Source: Bin80 sp965261255
GTDB lineage: Bacteria; Bacteroidota; Rhodothermia; Rhodothermales; Bin80
Length of the DNA: 64,000 bases
Assembly (NCBI GenBank): GCA_965261255.1
Contig: CBDHCQ010000004.1
Location: forward strand, 2,790,001-2,854,000
Reading direction: 5' to 3'
A program made the position numbers and the translations under genes. The notes below the pieces were generated by a model. The model saw nothing but the letters and a program-made list of their open reading frames with translations, had not been told where the DNA came from and did no database searches. Positions 17,285 to 26,228 of the stretch are shown piece by piece. Within the stretch, counting starts at the first letter, position 1. Each line of letters starts with the position of its first letter.

Positions 17285-18324
17285 TGGTCTGGCTTAACGA
17301 GTCATACTTGTGGACCCTATGGGCGGTCCCCCTGGTTATCGCGCTCAGTCTGTACGCGTCCTGGCGTCGGCGTGCACTGCAGGTGCGCTTTGGTGACATC
17401 CCACTCGTACACAGACTCTCCCAAAGTGTCAGTGGTCGTCGACGACGCTACAAAGCCTCAATTATCGCAGCAGCGGTTGGATTGCTGGCCATTTCGCTTG
17501 TCGGTCCCCAAGTGGGTACTCGACTGCGTGAGGTAAAGCGTGAAGGTATTGATCTGGTGATTGCACTGGATGTATCAGCTTCAATGCTGGCGGAGGATGT
17601 TGCACCAAACCGGTTGGGACGAGCCCGTAATGAAATCAAGAAACTTCTGGGAGAGTTGCGTGGAGATCGGGTGGGTCTGGTGATTTTTGCAGGTGACGCA
17701 TTTATCCAATGTCCGCTTACTACCGACTACAGTGCTGTGCGACTATTCCTGGATGTTGCTAATCCTGATCTTTTGCCCACACCTGGCACGGACTTTAGCG
17801 AGGCACTTCGGATGGCTATCCAGGCTTTTGAAGCGCCCTCACCCAGCATTGATCCCGAGGCTACACGCTCGAAAGCACTGCTGATTGTATCCGACGGTGA
17901 AAATCATGTCGCTGAACTGGAAGACATTCTAACTGCAGCACGCGACGAAGGCATCACGATTTTTGCGGCTGGTGTTGGCGAGCTGGACGGCGCTCCAATT
18001 CCCGTATACGGTACAAACGGCCAACGTACCGGGTACAGACGAGACCTTGAAGGGCAAATAATACATTCAAGGCTGGAAGAATCCAGTCTTAGGACCCTCA
18101 GCACTGATGGAGCCTATTTTCAGATCACCCGTACATCGAGTGCACTTTCCAGCGTTATTCCTGCACTCGAGCGGTTGGACCAAGCTACACTGGCAGAGGA
18201 ACAGTTTGAAGATTACGATCTTAAGTACCAATGGCCCTTAGCACTTGCGCTACTGCTACTTTGCGTAGACGGCCTGATTTCTGTCCGTCGAAGTCCACGG
18301 GCTACCCCACCAGAAAAAACCTGA
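17284..18324 (+). CDS. batB: BatB-type von Willebrand factor A membrane protein
   Basis: 346-residue paralogue of BatA with two N-terminal helices, a VWA domain, and a C-terminal helix (LALALLLLCVDGLIS). The MIDAS motif is LDVSAS (Asp96, Ser98, Ser100), followed by TPGTDFSEAL and IVSDGENH. The segment AEDVAPNRLGRAR just after the MIDAS matches the equivalent in BatA (AEDFRPNRFEAAR), indicating ancient duplication. Translationally coupled to batA by a one-base overlap. batC follows after four bases. Confidence 0.92.
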   Translation: MVWLNESYLWTLWAVPLVIALSLYASWRRRALQVRFGDIPLVHRLSQSVSGRRRRYKASIIAAAVGLLAISLVGPQVGTRLREVKREGIDLVIALDVSASMLAEDVAPNRLGRARNEIKKLLGELRGDRVGLVIFAGDAFIQCPLTTDYSAVRLFLDVANPDLLPTPGTDFSEALRMAIQAFEAPSPSIDPEATRSKALLIVSDGENHVAELEDILTAARDEGITIFAAGVGELDGAPIPVYGTNGQRTGYRRDLEGQIIHSRLEESSLRTLSTDGAYFQITRTSSALSSVIPALERLDQATLAEEQFEDYDLKYQWPLALALLLLCVDGLISVRRSPRATPPEKT

Positions 18325-18328
18325 CGAC

Positions 18329-19117
18329 ATGACCCTAGCAACTGTGTTCAGCATTCTCTTGGCAAGTATCCAGATAATTCCGACCGGCAACGCCAAGAAA
18401 CATGGCCGGAATGGCAACGATTCCCTGAAGCAGGGCCAATACGAAGGAGCCGCTTATGCGTTTCAGGAAGGTCTCTCATCCTACGGATCTGCTCAGGAAG
18501 TGGACGAGACTTACTACGGCCTTCAGAATAACCTGGGGCTCGCACTGCATCAGAACGGAGATCTTGAGGGGGCACAAAATGCGTTTACAGAAGCACTTGT
18601 ATACGCACCCGATGACCAGGCAAGGTCTACTCCAGCGTACAATGCCGGAAATAATGCCTTTAGGAACCAGCAGCTAGAGCAGGCCCTTGAGCATTATAGG
18701 GAAGCCTTGTTGGCAGACCCGGAGAACGAGGATGCCAGGTATAATTTTGAGTTTGTGAGCCGGCAGCTGCAGGAACAGCAGAATCAGCAGCAATCTGAAG
18801 GTGACGATCAGGAACAGCAAGAAGAGCAGGATCAGCAGCAAGGCCAGAGTGATCAGACGAACGAGGGTGACCAGGAACAGGATGAGAATCAGACAGAACA
18901 GGAGGAAAACCCTCAGGAACAAGAGGAACAGTCTCAACAAGAGCAGCAGGAAGAACAGCAGGAACAAGATCCCCAGCAAGAGCAACAGCGCGAGGCCCCC
19001 TTGACACGTGAGCAGGCTGAACGTATCCTGGAAGCACTCGAGAACGAAGAAGAAGAACTCTTGCGGGAAGTACAAAAAATGGAAGGACGCCCTAGGCGGG
19101 TTGCAAAAGACTGGTAA
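18329..19117 (+). CDS. batC: BatC-type tetratricopeptide protein with Gln/Glu-rich tail
   Basis: 262 residues. A hydrophobic N-terminus (a signal or short anchor) precedes two or three TPR units (about residues 30-145; LGLALHQNGDLEGAQNAFTE and AGNNAFRNQQLEQALEHYRE). A strongly acidic Gln/Glu-rich stretch of about 75 residues (about 148-225) follows, then a conserved end with LTREQAERILEALENEEEEL and a final VAKDW. TPR proteins of this type scaffold the BatA/BatB VWA proteins. The low-complexity region at about 18770-18990 is built from CAG, CAA, GAA and GAG codons and could vary in length between strains. Confidence 0.88.
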   Translation: MTLATVFSILLASIQIIPTGNAKKHGRNGNDSLKQGQYEGAAYAFQEGLSSYGSAQEVDETYYGLQNNLGLALHQNGDLEGAQNAFTEALVYAPDDQARSTPAYNAGNNAFRNQQLEQALEHYREALLADPENEDARYNFEFVSRQLQEQQNQQQSEGDDQEQQEEQDQQQGQSDQTNEGDQEQDENQTEQEENPQEQEEQSQQEQQEEQQEQDPQQEQQREAPLTREQAERILEALENEEEELLREVQKMEGRPRRVAKDW

Positions 19118-19123
19118 TTTTTG

Positions 19124-20962
19124 ATGCGGCGTGCAATCTTATTGATCGGCCTTGCCAGTGCGTGTTTTGTGTCTTCACCCAATTACTCATTTTCACAAAC
19201 CGTCAGCGGACTAGTCTCCTCACCTACGATTGGTGCACAGGAAACGGTGTCGTATACACTGGAGATTTCCGGGACGAACGCCAGTGACATCGTTGATCCC
19301 AACCCACCGGCTGCGGAGGGCCTGACACTGGTTTCCCCAATTGCATCAAGAGGTACCAACATGTCCATTGTTAATGGACGCGTCTCCAGGAGTGTAAGCT
19401 ATACCTGGCACTACAGACCCGAGGAGGAAGGCAGTGCACGCATCCTTGAGGCGAATGTAACGATTGGTGACTCTACTTTCCATACATCGCCAGTTACCGT
19501 CACCGTTGTGCCACAGGCACAGCGACCGAGTCCACAACGACGATCCCTCTTCGGTGGATTCAGTTTGTTTGACAATCCGCCTGATGCTCCCCCGGAGGTG
19601 ACTGAACAGGATATCTTCATTCGCGCAACCCAGAGCGATCGTGAGGTTTACCTGAATGAGCAGATCGCTATTGATTACGAGTTATATTTCCGGCCGGGTA
19701 CAATGCCTCGTAATAGTCGCCAGGCGGATTCCTGGGATGCCGAGGGCTTTTGGCGGGAAGAGCTGGATCTCGCTACAACCCCCGTGCCTAGTCTGGTCGT
19801 GGAAAATGGCATCCGGTATCAAGTCATCTCCATCCGGCGCATCGCCGTATTCCCGACACGAGCGGGGGAGCTCACCATTGATCCCCTCAAAATTTCGGCG
19901 GAAGTTCAGTCCCCGGACGCAGATCCATTCACCAGCCCTTTGTTTTCGCAAAGATATTCAACGGTTGAGCGAGCCTCGCCCGTGATAAATATCACGTCCA
20001 ACCCACTGCCCCCTGGTGCACCTGATGAGTTCAGAGGTGCCGTCGGACAGTATACACTTCGTGCCACCCTGAGCCGCAATACACTTGAGGTCGGGGAAGC
20101 ACTCCAACTCACGCTAACTATTGAGGGAACGGGCAATATTGCCCTGATTGAAGCCCCGCAACCTGAAATTCCGGGTATTTTTGAGGTATACGACCCTGAA
20201 GTAAGTATTTCGAAGAAAGGCACCAACGCTTTAGTCCGCGGAAACAAGACCTTCACCTGGCTACTGATTCCGCGTTCTAACGGCACCTTCCAGATTCCTC
20301 CCGTAAAATTCGTTTACTTTGATCCGTCACAGACACGGTATATCGTGCGTTCAAGCAACCTCGATCCCATTACCGTCACCGGTACGGCCGCAACAGCTTC
20401 TGCCACAACTGTTACTGCTTCGGGCTTTCCCTTTGATGATATTGCAGTGCTGAAGCGGGATCCCCAGTGGGTAACTGTAACCCACACCCCACTCCATCGG
20501 GGTACATGGTTCTATTTATTGCTCCTGGTGCCCGTACTCGGTATTGGCGTCACCGCTGCGCTGCGACGGCGGACAACCCGTCTAGCTACGGATACCGCCT
20601 GGGCTAGGAACCAGCGTGCACATCCTCTCGCCCGCAAGCATCTCAAAACCGCACGAAAACGCCTGTCAGAAGGAGACCCAGATGCATTCTACGCAGCCCT
20701 TGAACAGTCTGTGCTCGGATTTGTCGGTAACCGGCTGAATGTACATGAGCGCGGACTTACACGTGCACAACTTGCAGATCAATTACAAAAGGCCGGTATT
20801 CGCACGGAAAGGCAACAGGAGTTGATCGAATTCCTAGATACGTGTGATGCCGCCCGCTTTGCTCCTACACCCCCGGCAAATGCCCTTATGGAAAAACATT
20901 ACGCCCAAGGTAGTCGAATTTTGAGCACAATTGCCCGCGAACTGGAATCTGTGATCCTATGA
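19124..20962 (+). CDS. batD: BatD-type protein (oxygen tolerance family)
   Basis: About 612 residues from the ATG at 19124 (an in-frame TTG lies just before). A signal peptide (AILLIGLASACFVSS) leads into a long periplasmic beta-sandwich region. It holds QEVTYTL-like repeats such as VSYTLEISGTNASDI and TLEVGEALQLTLTIEGTGN. A transmembrane helix (FYLLLLVPVLGIGVTAAL, about 462-479) and a cytoplasmic helical tail ending YAQGSRILSTIARELES follow. This matches the BatD family. The stop overlaps the batE start as ATGA. Confidence 0.9.
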   Translation: MRRAILLIGLASACFVSSPNYSFSQTVSGLVSSPTIGAQETVSYTLEISGTNASDIVDPNPPAAEGLTLVSPIASRGTNMSIVNGRVSRSVSYTWHYRPEEEGSARILEANVTIGDSTFHTSPVTVTVVPQAQRPSPQRRSLFGGFSLFDNPPDAPPEVTEQDIFIRATQSDREVYLNEQIAIDYELYFRPGTMPRNSRQADSWDAEGFWREELDLATTPVPSLVVENGIRYQVISIRRIAVFPTRAGELTIDPLKISAEVQSPDADPFTSPLFSQRYSTVERASPVINITSNPLPPGAPDEFRGAVGQYTLRATLSRNTLEVGEALQLTLTIEGTGNIALIEAPQPEIPGIFEVYDPEVSISKKGTNALVRGNKTFTWLLIPRSNGTFQIPPVKFVYFDPSQTRYIVRSSNLDPITVTGTAATASATTVTASGFPFDDIAVLKRDPQWVTVTHTPLHRGTWFYLLLLVPVLGIGVTAALRRRTTRLATDTAWARNQRAHPLARKHLKTARKRLSEGDPDAFYAALEQSVLGFVGNRLNVHERGLTRAQLADQLQKAGIRTERQQELIEFLDTCDAARFAPTPPANALMEKHYAQGSRILSTIARELESVIL

Positions 20963-21699
20963 GGCGTGGTGCTCTGTTGTTAGTTGCGATTGCATATGTC
21001 GGGTTAGCGAACGCACAGCAACTCGAAGATGCGCTTCGCCTGTTTGACGAAGCCAACGGGCTTGTTGAGTCCGGGGCTTACGCGGAAGCAATTGTCCAGT
21101 ACCACGCTGTTCTGGAAACCGGCTTTGCAAGTGGTGCACTGTACCATAACCTTGCCAGTGCATACTTCCGTTTAGATGAGATTGGTGAAGCCGTCCGTTA
21201 TTATGAACGTTCGCGCCGCCTGCTGGGAAATGATCCACAACTCCTTCATAACATCCAGATTGTCGAAGCACATGTTCAGAGCCCCTTCTCTGAGCTTCCT
21301 ACACCATTCTGGCAGGCTTGGTGGTACACCTTGTTCAGCCAATACAGTGCCCTGAGATTTCTGATTTCAGGTATGTGTCTTTATTTGATTGCCTGTCTGT
21401 TGTACGCACACCGTATCTGGTCACAAACGCGCAGCAACTGGCACAGGCGGGCACGCGTGGGAACACTGGGAATTGGCCTGTCACTTCTATTGATCGCAGG
21501 GCTGGTTTCCGGTGAGCGAAGTACCATTCAAGGCGCCGCCATTCTTGAATCCACAACACTCATTACGGAAACCGGAAGCGTTGACGTACCCGAGGGCGTG
21601 AAGGTATCGTTTATTGAAGAGACGGAGCTCGGCGCGGAGGTAACCTTGCCTAATGGAGTGCGCGGCTACGTGGATGCAAATGTTTTGGGGTTCTTCTAG
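20959..21699 (+). CDS. batE: BatE-type TPR/SH3 membrane protein
   Basis: 246 residues, last gene of the Bat operon. A signal peptide (LLLVAIAYVGLANAQ) is followed by TPR units (about 22-95; SGALYHNLASAYFRLDEIGE). Two transmembrane helices follow (RFLISGMCLYLIACLLYA and LGIGLSLLLIAGLVS). The C-terminal SH3b-like domain (ITETGSVDVPEGVKVSFIE, ending GVRGYVDANVLGF) is the expected BatE architecture. It overlaps batD by four bases. About 390 bases of unannotated DNA follow before the convergent aminotransferase gene. Confidence 0.88.
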   Translation: MRRGALLLVAIAYVGLANAQQLEDALRLFDEANGLVESGAYAEAIVQYHAVLETGFASGALYHNLASAYFRLDEIGEAVRYYERSRRLLGNDPQLLHNIQIVEAHVQSPFSELPTPFWQAWWYTLFSQYSALRFLISGMCLYLIACLLYAHRIWSQTRSNWHRRARVGTLGIGLSLLLIAGLVSGERSTIQGAAILESTTLITETGSVDVPEGVKVSFIEETELGAEVTLPNGVRGYVDANVLGFF

Positions 21700-22089
21700 C
21701 CTGGGATGTGATGAGAAATAAAATACGTTTTGTACCGGTCACTCCTCTTATTGAGACCTTACGCCAGTTTCGCGTTTGAGTTAAGTGAATAGTGATACGA
21801 ACCCGTCTGGCACACGGCCCACATGAATCGTGATTGATGCGGGGCAACGAAATCGCCTGAAAATCCAGTGATAATCAAGGGACGGCGCCGGCGACAATAG
21901 AAGACAATCAACAATATTCGACCGGAGCCGTGTCCGGTTGCTCCAAATCTTGCGCCCACCGCGATTTACGGTAAGGACATGCACATGAATGATCGTCAAT
22001 ACCAAATCCAAGATACTACAGTCAGCGTCTGAGACACAGAAGCACTGACAAACTAGGCGTACCACAAGCCTCAGCGTGTGCCCGAGAGG
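21700..22089. other. Non-coding gap between convergent genes
   Basis: 390 bases between the ends of batE and the aminotransferase gene. ORFs here are short, overlap in several frames and have no recognisable family features. No tRNA, riboswitch or clear terminator with a T-run was seen. Confidence 0.5.
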
Positions 22090-23457
22090 CTAAGCAAGCA
22101 CATGGGCATGTGTGGCATCCAATGCCTCACACAGCGTAGCCAACAGGAATTCCACGTCATCTTCCGTAAGGATAAGCGGCGGTGAAATTCCAACTGTGTC
22201 TCCCATGGCCCGGAGAATCAAACCACGGTTTATTGCCTCTGCCCTAAGTTTTGTCCCCATTCCGAGCGATGACGGAAACTGCTCGCGTGTGCGCTTATCT
22301 GCTACCAACTCTACACCTGCCATCAATCCTCTTCCGCGTACCTCCCCAACAAGCGGGTGGGGGGCGACACGGTCGCGCAAGCCATTGTGGAGCTGGGCAC
22401 CGACAGAGCGTACATGGTCCACGATATTCCTCTCTTCATAGATCTTCAGGCACTCGAGGGCTACAGCAGCAGAAACAGGATGCCCCGTATAAGTCAACCC
22501 ATGAGCAAAAACACCAACCTCATCACTCCCAGACTCTAAAGCGTCATAAACTCTCTGATTGACCATGACTGCAGAAATCGGCAAATAGGAAGCGGAGAGT
22601 GCCTTGGCTGTCACCAGTATATCCGGCTCCATGCCGACAGTCTGACTGCCCCACATATTTCCGGTCCGACCGAATCCGCATATTACTTCATCAGCAACCA
22701 ATAATACATCGTGCTTCCTCAGAACATGCTGAATCGCATTGATATAACCCTCTGGGGGAACAATCACACCTCCCACTCCCATGATTGGTTCAGCAAAGAA
22801 TGCCGCTACCGTCTCCGGCCCCTCCTGCATGATCAATGCGTCCAGCTCCGAAGCTAGTCTGGCCCCAAACGACTCCTCCGATTCACCTTCATGCGCACAC
22901 CGGTAGTAATGAGGTTTGGCAGTGTGCAAAAACCCTGGTAGCGGAAGATCGAATAGTTTGTGGTTTTTTGGTAGTCCAGTCAGGCTTGAAGAAGCAATTA
23001 ATGAGCCATGGTACGCGTCCCGACGGGCAATAATCTTTTTCTTCTTTACGCGCCCCACTGCGTTATTGAAAAACCAGATCATCTTCACAGCTGAATCGAC
23101 TGCCTCTGACCCAGAGTTTGCAAAAAACACCCTGGCCATGGGTACCGGAGCGATACGGAGCAGCTCCTTCGCCAAGGCAACGCCAGGCGGATGGCTCGTC
23201 GAAGCAAACATATGCATGAATGGCAGCTCCTGGAACTGCCGATTGGCTGCATCAGCCAGCCGACTCTCACTAAATCCAAGCGAAGCTGACCACAAACCTG
23301 CTATACCCTCCAGAAAACGATTCCCTTGCTCATCAAATACCCACACACCCTCGCCACGGGTAAAGACCATGGGCTTGTGCGTACCCAATGACGTAAATGG
23401 ATGTAGAACCGAGGCACGATCCTGAGCCGAAATCGCGCTGGAAATAGACTCTGGCAT
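22090..23457 (-). CDS. Class III PLP-dependent aminotransferase (omega-amino acid type)
   Basis: About 455 residues from the ATG at 23457. Fold-type I aminotransferase of class III. It shows ANSGSEAVDSAVKM (PLP phosphate-binding), ARRDAYHGS, LLVADEVICGFGRTG (Asp binding the pyridine nitrogen), the Schiff-base lysine in LVTAKALSASYLPISA, and the late HGLTYTGHPVSAAVA. This pattern is closest to omega-amino-acid:pyruvate, putrescine or taurine transaminases. Substrate specificity cannot be decided. It stands alone with no pathway neighbour. Confidence 0.87.
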   Translation of the reverse strand: MPESISSAISAQDRASVLHPFTSLGTHKPMVFTRGEGVWVFDEQGNRFLEGIAGLWSASLGFSESRLADAANRQFQELPFMHMFASTSHPPGVALAKELLRIAPVPMARVFFANSGSEAVDSAVKMIWFFNNAVGRVKKKKIIARRDAYHGSLIASSSLTGLPKNHKLFDLPLPGFLHTAKPHYYRCAHEGESEESFGARLASELDALIMQEGPETVAAFFAEPIMGVGGVIVPPEGYINAIQHVLRKHDVLLVADEVICGFGRTGNMWGSQTVGMEPDILVTAKALSASYLPISAVMVNQRVYDALESGSDEVGVFAHGLTYTGHPVSAAVALECLKIYEERNIVDHVRSVGAQLHNGLRDRVAPHPLVGEVRGRGLMAGVELVADKRTREQFPSSLGMGTKLRAEAINRGLILRAMGDTVGISPPLILTEDDVEFLLATLCEALDATHAHVLA

Positions 23458-23552
23458 GACTATGACCAATAGCTTATGTCTTTCAAATATCCACGTCTCT
23501 CGTTACGGTGGACAACGAGAGTATCGGAGTGTACCGTTATGAACTGCAGCGT

Positions 23553-23888
23553 TCAGTGCTTGGACCGTGCCTCCTCTAGCGAATCGTAGACATTTACAAT
23601 TTGATCGAATCCGCTGATCTCAAAAACCTCCCGTACCGCGAAGGACAAGCCGCAGACAGAAAAAGCTTTGGGTGGCCTGAATGCTTTCGCCAGCTCGAGA
23701 ACAACCCGCAGGCCTGCACTGCTGATGAAATTAACCTTGCTAAACTCCAGGATGAGTACACGATCCTCATCCGTGGTGCCCTCAAGAATAGATTGCTTGA
23801 AGAGTACTGTGTTTGAGCTATCAATCCTGCCATCCAGAATCGCAGCCTTAGCGTCGTTTTCGCTGTTCCAGGTAACCCTTAAAGACAT
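23553..23888 (-). CDS. STAS domain protein (anti-anti-sigma factor-like)
   Basis: 111 residues covering one STAS domain. LDGRIDSSNT at strand 1-2 and DRVLILEFSKVNFISSAGLRVV around residues 43-62 place a phosphorylatable serine at Ser56 or Ser57, as in SpoIIAA/RsbV proteins. Such proteins bind HPK-like kinase/anti-sigma partners and release a sigma factor or act in a partner-switching network. No kinase, phosphatase or sigma factor is adjacent. It is divergent from dnaX. Confidence 0.85.
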   Translation of the reverse strand: MSLRVTWNSENDAKAAILDGRIDSSNTVLFKQSILEGTTDEDRVLILEFSKVNFISSAGLRVVLELAKAFRPPKAFSVCGLSFAVREVFEISGFDQIVNVYDSLEEARSKH

Positions 23889-24066
23889 GAAATTTACCCC
23901 AGTTCTTGTTTAAGAAGAAAAACCACGAGCCTATAACGTCACGTATGCTACTTCCCCGAGGCAGTAAACATCACAAAAAGGCTCGTTTTCCGTCCGAACC
24001 CCTTAGAAACACTTTTGTTGCACCATGGGAAGGCCTGTCCCGTATATACGGCAGCCACATCAGTTC

Positions 24067-25890
24067 ATGGCAGAATCGCAGTACTTAGTTACCGCCCGTA
24101 AATACCGCCCACAGGTGTTTGGAGACCTCGTGGCACAGTCGCATGTAGTCCAAACACTGATAAATGCCCTCAGACTTGGACGACTGGCTCATGCTTACCT
24201 CTTTACCGGGCCTCGCGGTGTTGGAAAAACAACTGCGGCCAGAATCTTGGCAAAAGCCATTAACTGTACAAAGAAGACTGACGAAGAAGTCGAACCCTGC
24301 CTGGATTGCGACTCCTGTAGAGACTTCGAAACGCAGCAAAGCCTCAATATCTTTGAAATTGACGCGGCCTCTAACAACCGCGTGGAGGATATCCGCGAGT
24401 TACGCGAAAATGTTCGTGTTCCACCACAAGGAGGGCGCCGCAAGGTGTATATCATTGACGAGGTACACATGCTCACCACGGCGGCCTTTAATGCACTCCT
24501 GAAAACATTAGAGGAGCCTCCACCACACATACTCTTTATTTTTGCAACTACCGAGCCACATAAAGTTCTTCCAACTATCCTGTCCCGCTGCCAGCGTTTT
24601 GATTTTCGGCGTATTCCAACAAAGGATATCGTTGATCATCTGGGCAGAATCTGCAACATTGAAGAGATCACAGCAGATGAAGACGCGCTCCATCTCATTG
24701 CCAATAAAGGAGATGGAGCTTTACGCGATGCGCTCAGCGTCTTTGATCAGGCCGTAGCACTATGCGGATCAAACCTGGAGTACTCCACTTTGGCTAGTGC
24801 GCTGCGTGTGGTCGACGCAGAACTGTATTTCGAGTGCACACGGCATATATCGCTTGGGGCAGCGGGTCCCATGCTCAGCCTAGCAGAACGGATCATGTCG
24901 GATGGACACGATGTGAGAGAGTTTTTCAACGGTCTGGCAGAACATGTACGTAACCTGTTGATTACCGTGGCACTAGGAACGGATGCCCTGGTTGATGTCA
25001 GTAAAAGGTTGCGTGCATTGTATGCAGAAGCCGCCAAGGAATTTACCGAAACTGTGCTGCTCCGCATCCTGATGGTCATCGATGAAACCCAGAACAGACT
25101 GCCGACTTCTAACTCTCCCCGTCTGGCGGTCGAGTTGGCCATGATCAAGATGGTACGCCTAGGGGATAGTGTCGATCTGTCAGACGCCTTGGCACAGCTT
25201 CGCCGTCTGGAGCGTATTGTGCAGCAGGCACCTCGGCAACGACCAGTTACTACAACTGCGATGCCACCGCCCACACAAAACACGCCTCCTCCCACACGCA
25301 CTCCCGCCTACGGCGCTAAACCCACCCCTTCTACCCCTCCTCCCCGCGCTGCTGGCACCAGTTCAGACACTCCACATACAAGCGCTCCCCAATCCCATGC
25401 AATTGGAGGTGAATCTGCCCTAGATCGCCATCTACGAAAAAAAAACGCCCCCGAGCAAACGCACGACTCTCCCGCCCGCACACAGCAGGAAACACCTCAG
25501 CCCAATCAAGACCCACAGACAGAGCTCCGGGAGGCGTGGTCGCAGGTTCTGACGATTCTGGCCAAACATGACAATGTACAAGGCATCCAGACCATGATGG
25601 ACTCCCGTGCCATAAACAAGCATGGCAATACCCTGAGGGTCGCCGTCGCCAACGATATTGTCAGGGGCGTTGCAATAGATGTAAATATGCTGGAAGCCGT
25701 AAAAAATTCCATGCAAACGAATTCCGTCCTTAACGGCCTTGAGGTTGATTTCGTCGTTAGACCGGAGCTGTTTCCCCCAATGAAACCCGATTGGGATACC
25801 GAAATAGAAAAACTGAAGAGGCAGTTCCCAGGCCTGCGCCTACTCACCGATGCCTTTGACCTTCACCTGGCGAACAACCCCACACCCTAA
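24067..25890 (+). CDS. dnaX: DNA polymerase III subunit gamma/tau
   Basis: Clamp-loader ATPase of the replicative polymerase, 607 residues from the ATG at 24067; an in-frame extension from 24025 lacks family similarity. Visible: RKYRPQVFGDLVAQ, Walker A GPRGVGKT (residues 48-55), a zinc-binding module (CT...CLDCDSC), DEVHMLT and SRCQRFDFRRI (sensor/Arg finger). Then come the domain III helices, a Pro/Thr-rich linker (about 395-475) and a tau-type C-terminus. Inside the linker at codons 457-460 there are nine consecutive A (25437-25445), a candidate slippery site for making a short gamma form. ybaB starts 14 bases after the stop. Confidence 0.96.
   Translation: MAESQYLVTARKYRPQVFGDLVAQSHVVQTLINALRLGRLAHAYLFTGPRGVGKTTAARILAKAINCTKKTDEEVEPCLDCDSCRDFETQQSLNIFEIDAASNNRVEDIRELRENVRVPPQGGRRKVYIIDEVHMLTTAAFNALLKTLEEPPPHILFIFATTEPHKVLPTILSRCQRFDFRRIPTKDIVDHLGRICNIEEITADEDALHLIANKGDGALRDALSVFDQAVALCGSNLEYSTLASALRVVDAELYFECTRHISLGAAGPMLSLAERIMSDGHDVREFFNGLAEHVRNLLITVALGTDALVDVSKRLRALYAEAAKEFTETVLLRILMVIDETQNRLPTSNSPRLAVELAMIKMVRLGDSVDLSDALAQLRRLERIVQQAPRQRPVTTTAMPPPTQNTPPPTRTPAYGAKPTPSTPPPRAAGTSSDTPHTSAPQSHAIGGESALDRHLRKKNAPEQTHDSPARTQQETPQPNQDPQTELREAWSQVLTILAKHDNVQGIQTMMDSRAINKHGNTLRVAVANDIVRGVAIDVNMLEAVKNSMQTNSVLNGLEVDFVVRPELFPPMKPDWDTEIEKLKRQFPGLRLLTDAFDLHLANNPTP
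25437..25445 (+). promoter_or_regulatory. Nine-A slippery run in dnaX (candidate gamma-form frameshift/slippage site)
   Basis: Reading frame is CGA AAA AAA AAC, so a run of nine A spans two Lys codons (458-459). A -1 shift, or one added A by transcript slippage, reads 41 further codons to a TGA at 25569. A +1 shift reaches TGA at 25550. Both remove the tau-specific C-terminus. Poly-A slippage in dnaX is established in Thermus thermophilus and ribosomal -1 frameshifting in Escherichia coli; its use here is inference. Confidence 0.5.
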
Positions 25891-25904
25891 GCAGCAATAC
25901 AACT

Positions 25905-26225
25905 ATGTCAAATATTTTCAAAAAAATGGCCGAAATGCAAAAGCAGATGGCCAGTGTGCAGGAAATGGTTGGCCGAATCACAGCCACTTCAGAAGCCGGA
26001 GGCGGAATGATCAAGGTGACTGCCACTGGATCCCAGCGCATTGTCAAGGTTGAGCTGGATCCCGATATCGTCGATCCTGAGGACATAGAATTGCTGCAGG
26101 ACCTCATCATAGCAGGTGTTAACAAAGCCCTTGAAGAAGCTGGCGAGGCTGCACAGAACGAGCTCCGCGATCAGGCCGGGAACTTTCTGCCGAAAAACAT
26201 GGACCTCTCCAAGTTTGGACTCTGA
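25905..26225 (+). CDS. YbaB/EbfC family nucleoid-associated protein
   Basis: 106-residue dimeric DNA-binding protein. N-terminal KKMAEMQKQMASVQEMV helix, GGGMIKVTATGSQRIVKVELDP core, and the DPEDIELLQDLIIAGVNKAL helix are family hallmarks. YbaB/EbfC is almost always encoded between dnaX and recR, exactly as here (14 bases after dnaX, 3 bases before recR). It binds and bridges DNA and may assist recombination or repair. Confidence 0.95.
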   Translation: MSNIFKKMAEMQKQMASVQEMVGRITATSEAGGGMIKVTATGSQRIVKVELDPDIVDPEDIELLQDLIIAGVNKALEEAGEAAQNELRDQAGNFLPKNMDLSKFGL

Positions 26226-26228
26226 GTA

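Noticed and set aside
18770..18990. Repeat-rich tract considered as CRISPR or tandem repeat array
   Set aside because: It is a coding Gln/Glu tract in batC; there are no regular repeat-spacer units.
21709..21777. 22-codon ORF downstream of batE
   Set aside because: Too short, no hydrophobic or conserved pattern, no operon logic.
23889..24066. Possible small SRP RNA before dnaX
   Set aside because: The conserved GGAAGG/AGCAG tetraloop region is not present.
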